Assembly (NCBI RefSeq): GCF_021107415.1
Contig: NZ_JAIOSW010000062.1
Coordinates: 1-5,827, forward strand
Direction: 5' to 3'
Source: Desulfobacula sp.
GTDB taxonomy: Bacteria; Desulfobacterota; Desulfobacteria; Desulfobacterales; Desulfobacteraceae
Length of the DNA: 5,827 nucleotides
The notes beneath the pieces were generated by a model. The model made no database searches, was not told the origin of the DNA, and saw only the letters and a program-made list of their open reading frames with translations. The translations under genes were made by a program, and so were the position numbers. Of this stretch, positions 5,425-5,827 are shown piece after piece (within the stretch, counting starts at the first letter, position 1; each line of letters starts with the position of its first letter).

Positions 5425-5827
5425 AATAATTATACCACAGATCTTTCTGGAATTCCGGATTGTTCAGTCTGTCTTCAATATTCACATTAAAAAATGAACC
5501 AATGGGCTCAAAGATCTCCGGGTTATTGGCCTGGACGGTTTTTGCCGCATCCAAAAGAACATGAAAGCCTTTTTGAGTCATTTTCCCCAAGGGCCTTCGG
5601 CAGGGTCCCCCCGGCATTCCCAATAACTGCATCAGGGTTTTTAAAGGAAGGGGATTTCTTGCCCGGCAAGTGACCGCTCCGAATTCGGATTCTTCCTGTG
5701 TGGTCACCACAACAAGATCGAGCAGGGGTTTTAAGGCGGTCTGGATTTTTATGGCTTCATCCGTATTCCCCTGATTGAGCAATGAGACCATTTGTGTAAG
5801 AAATTTTGGTGCAATGTTGGCCATCAC
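5423..5827 (-). CDS. DapA-family (dihydrodipicolinate synthase-like) lyase, C-terminal part; 5' end beyond the window
   Basis: The last 134 residues of a class I aldolase-type TIM-barrel enzyme of the DapA/N-acetylneuraminate lyase superfamily. The frame is open at the right edge (GTG ATG GCC...), so neither the GTG nor the ATG should be taken as a start. The fragment opens with the family's late barrel segment (VMANIAPKFLTQMV), continues with the helical NQGNTDEAIKIQTALKPLLDLV, and has the hallmark NPLPLKTLMQLLGMPGGPCRRPL (58-80), equivalent to NP(I/L)PVK...LLG...G.CR.PL in DapA. The Schiff-base lysine lies in the missing part. About 45 residues follow this hallmark, ending EFQKDLWYNY, longer than in compact DapA proteins of about 292 residues. 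Because family members use different substrates, a role in lysine synthesis is possible but not shown; no other dap gene is nearby. It converges on the ykgJ-like gene with the hairpin between them. Confidence 0.88.
   Translation of the reverse strand: MMANIAPKFLTQMVSLLNQGNTDEAIKIQTALKPLLDLVVVTTQEESEFGAVTCRARNPLPLKTLMQLLGMPGGPCRRPLGKMTQKGFHVLLDAAKTVQANNPEIFEPIGSFFNVNIEDRLNNPEFQKDLWYNY

Overview
The window is a protein-coding stretch of a bacterial chromosome with five complete genes and two genes cut by the window edges. The protein style fits a sulfate-reducing Desulfobacterota lineage (Desulfobacter/Desulfobacula-like). The clues are a UvrD-type helicase tail followed by a DUF4124-SLT transglycosylase, a YkgJ-type cysteine-cluster protein, and a DapA-like lyase with a C-terminal extension. 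That taxonomic call is an inference, since no marker gene is present. I see no RNA gene, insertion sequence, CRISPR array or prophage part.

Left part, + strand (1-1937): the C-terminal part of a superfamily 1A (UvrD/Rep/PcrA-type) helicase enters from the left edge and ends in a QLELF peptide that looks like a sliding-clamp-binding motif. A 123-residue protein of unknown function follows. After a 22-base gap comes a small exported lytic transglycosylase, which probably shares that protein's transcript. Middle part, - strand (1945-4221): galU (UDP-glucose synthesis) converges on the transglycosylase gene with only 7 bases between the stop codons. Upstream of galU, in the same orientation, lies serB, a phosphoserine phosphatase with an N-terminal ACT-type region. 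The 183-base gap between them holds a possible serB terminator and galU promoter candidates. Most of serB is clearly more AT-rich than its neighbours.

Right part (4222-5827): a 349-base AT-rich gap separates serB from the divergent ykgJ-like gene. It contains an excellent sigma-70 promoter (TTGACA, 17 bases, TATATT) for that gene. The ykgJ-like gene converges on the 3' end of a DapA-family lyase gene that runs off the right edge. A 13-bp perfect hairpin lies between them and probably ends both transcripts.

The genes do not form one pathway. They cover DNA repair/replication, wall remodelling, nucleotide-sugar supply, serine synthesis, an unassigned metal-binding protein and a DapA-type aldolase. 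No multi-gene defence or mobile system can be supported here. The points most worth a second look are the clamp-motif-like helicase tail, the AT-rich serB, the unknown 123-residue protein and the cysteine pattern of the YkgJ-like protein.
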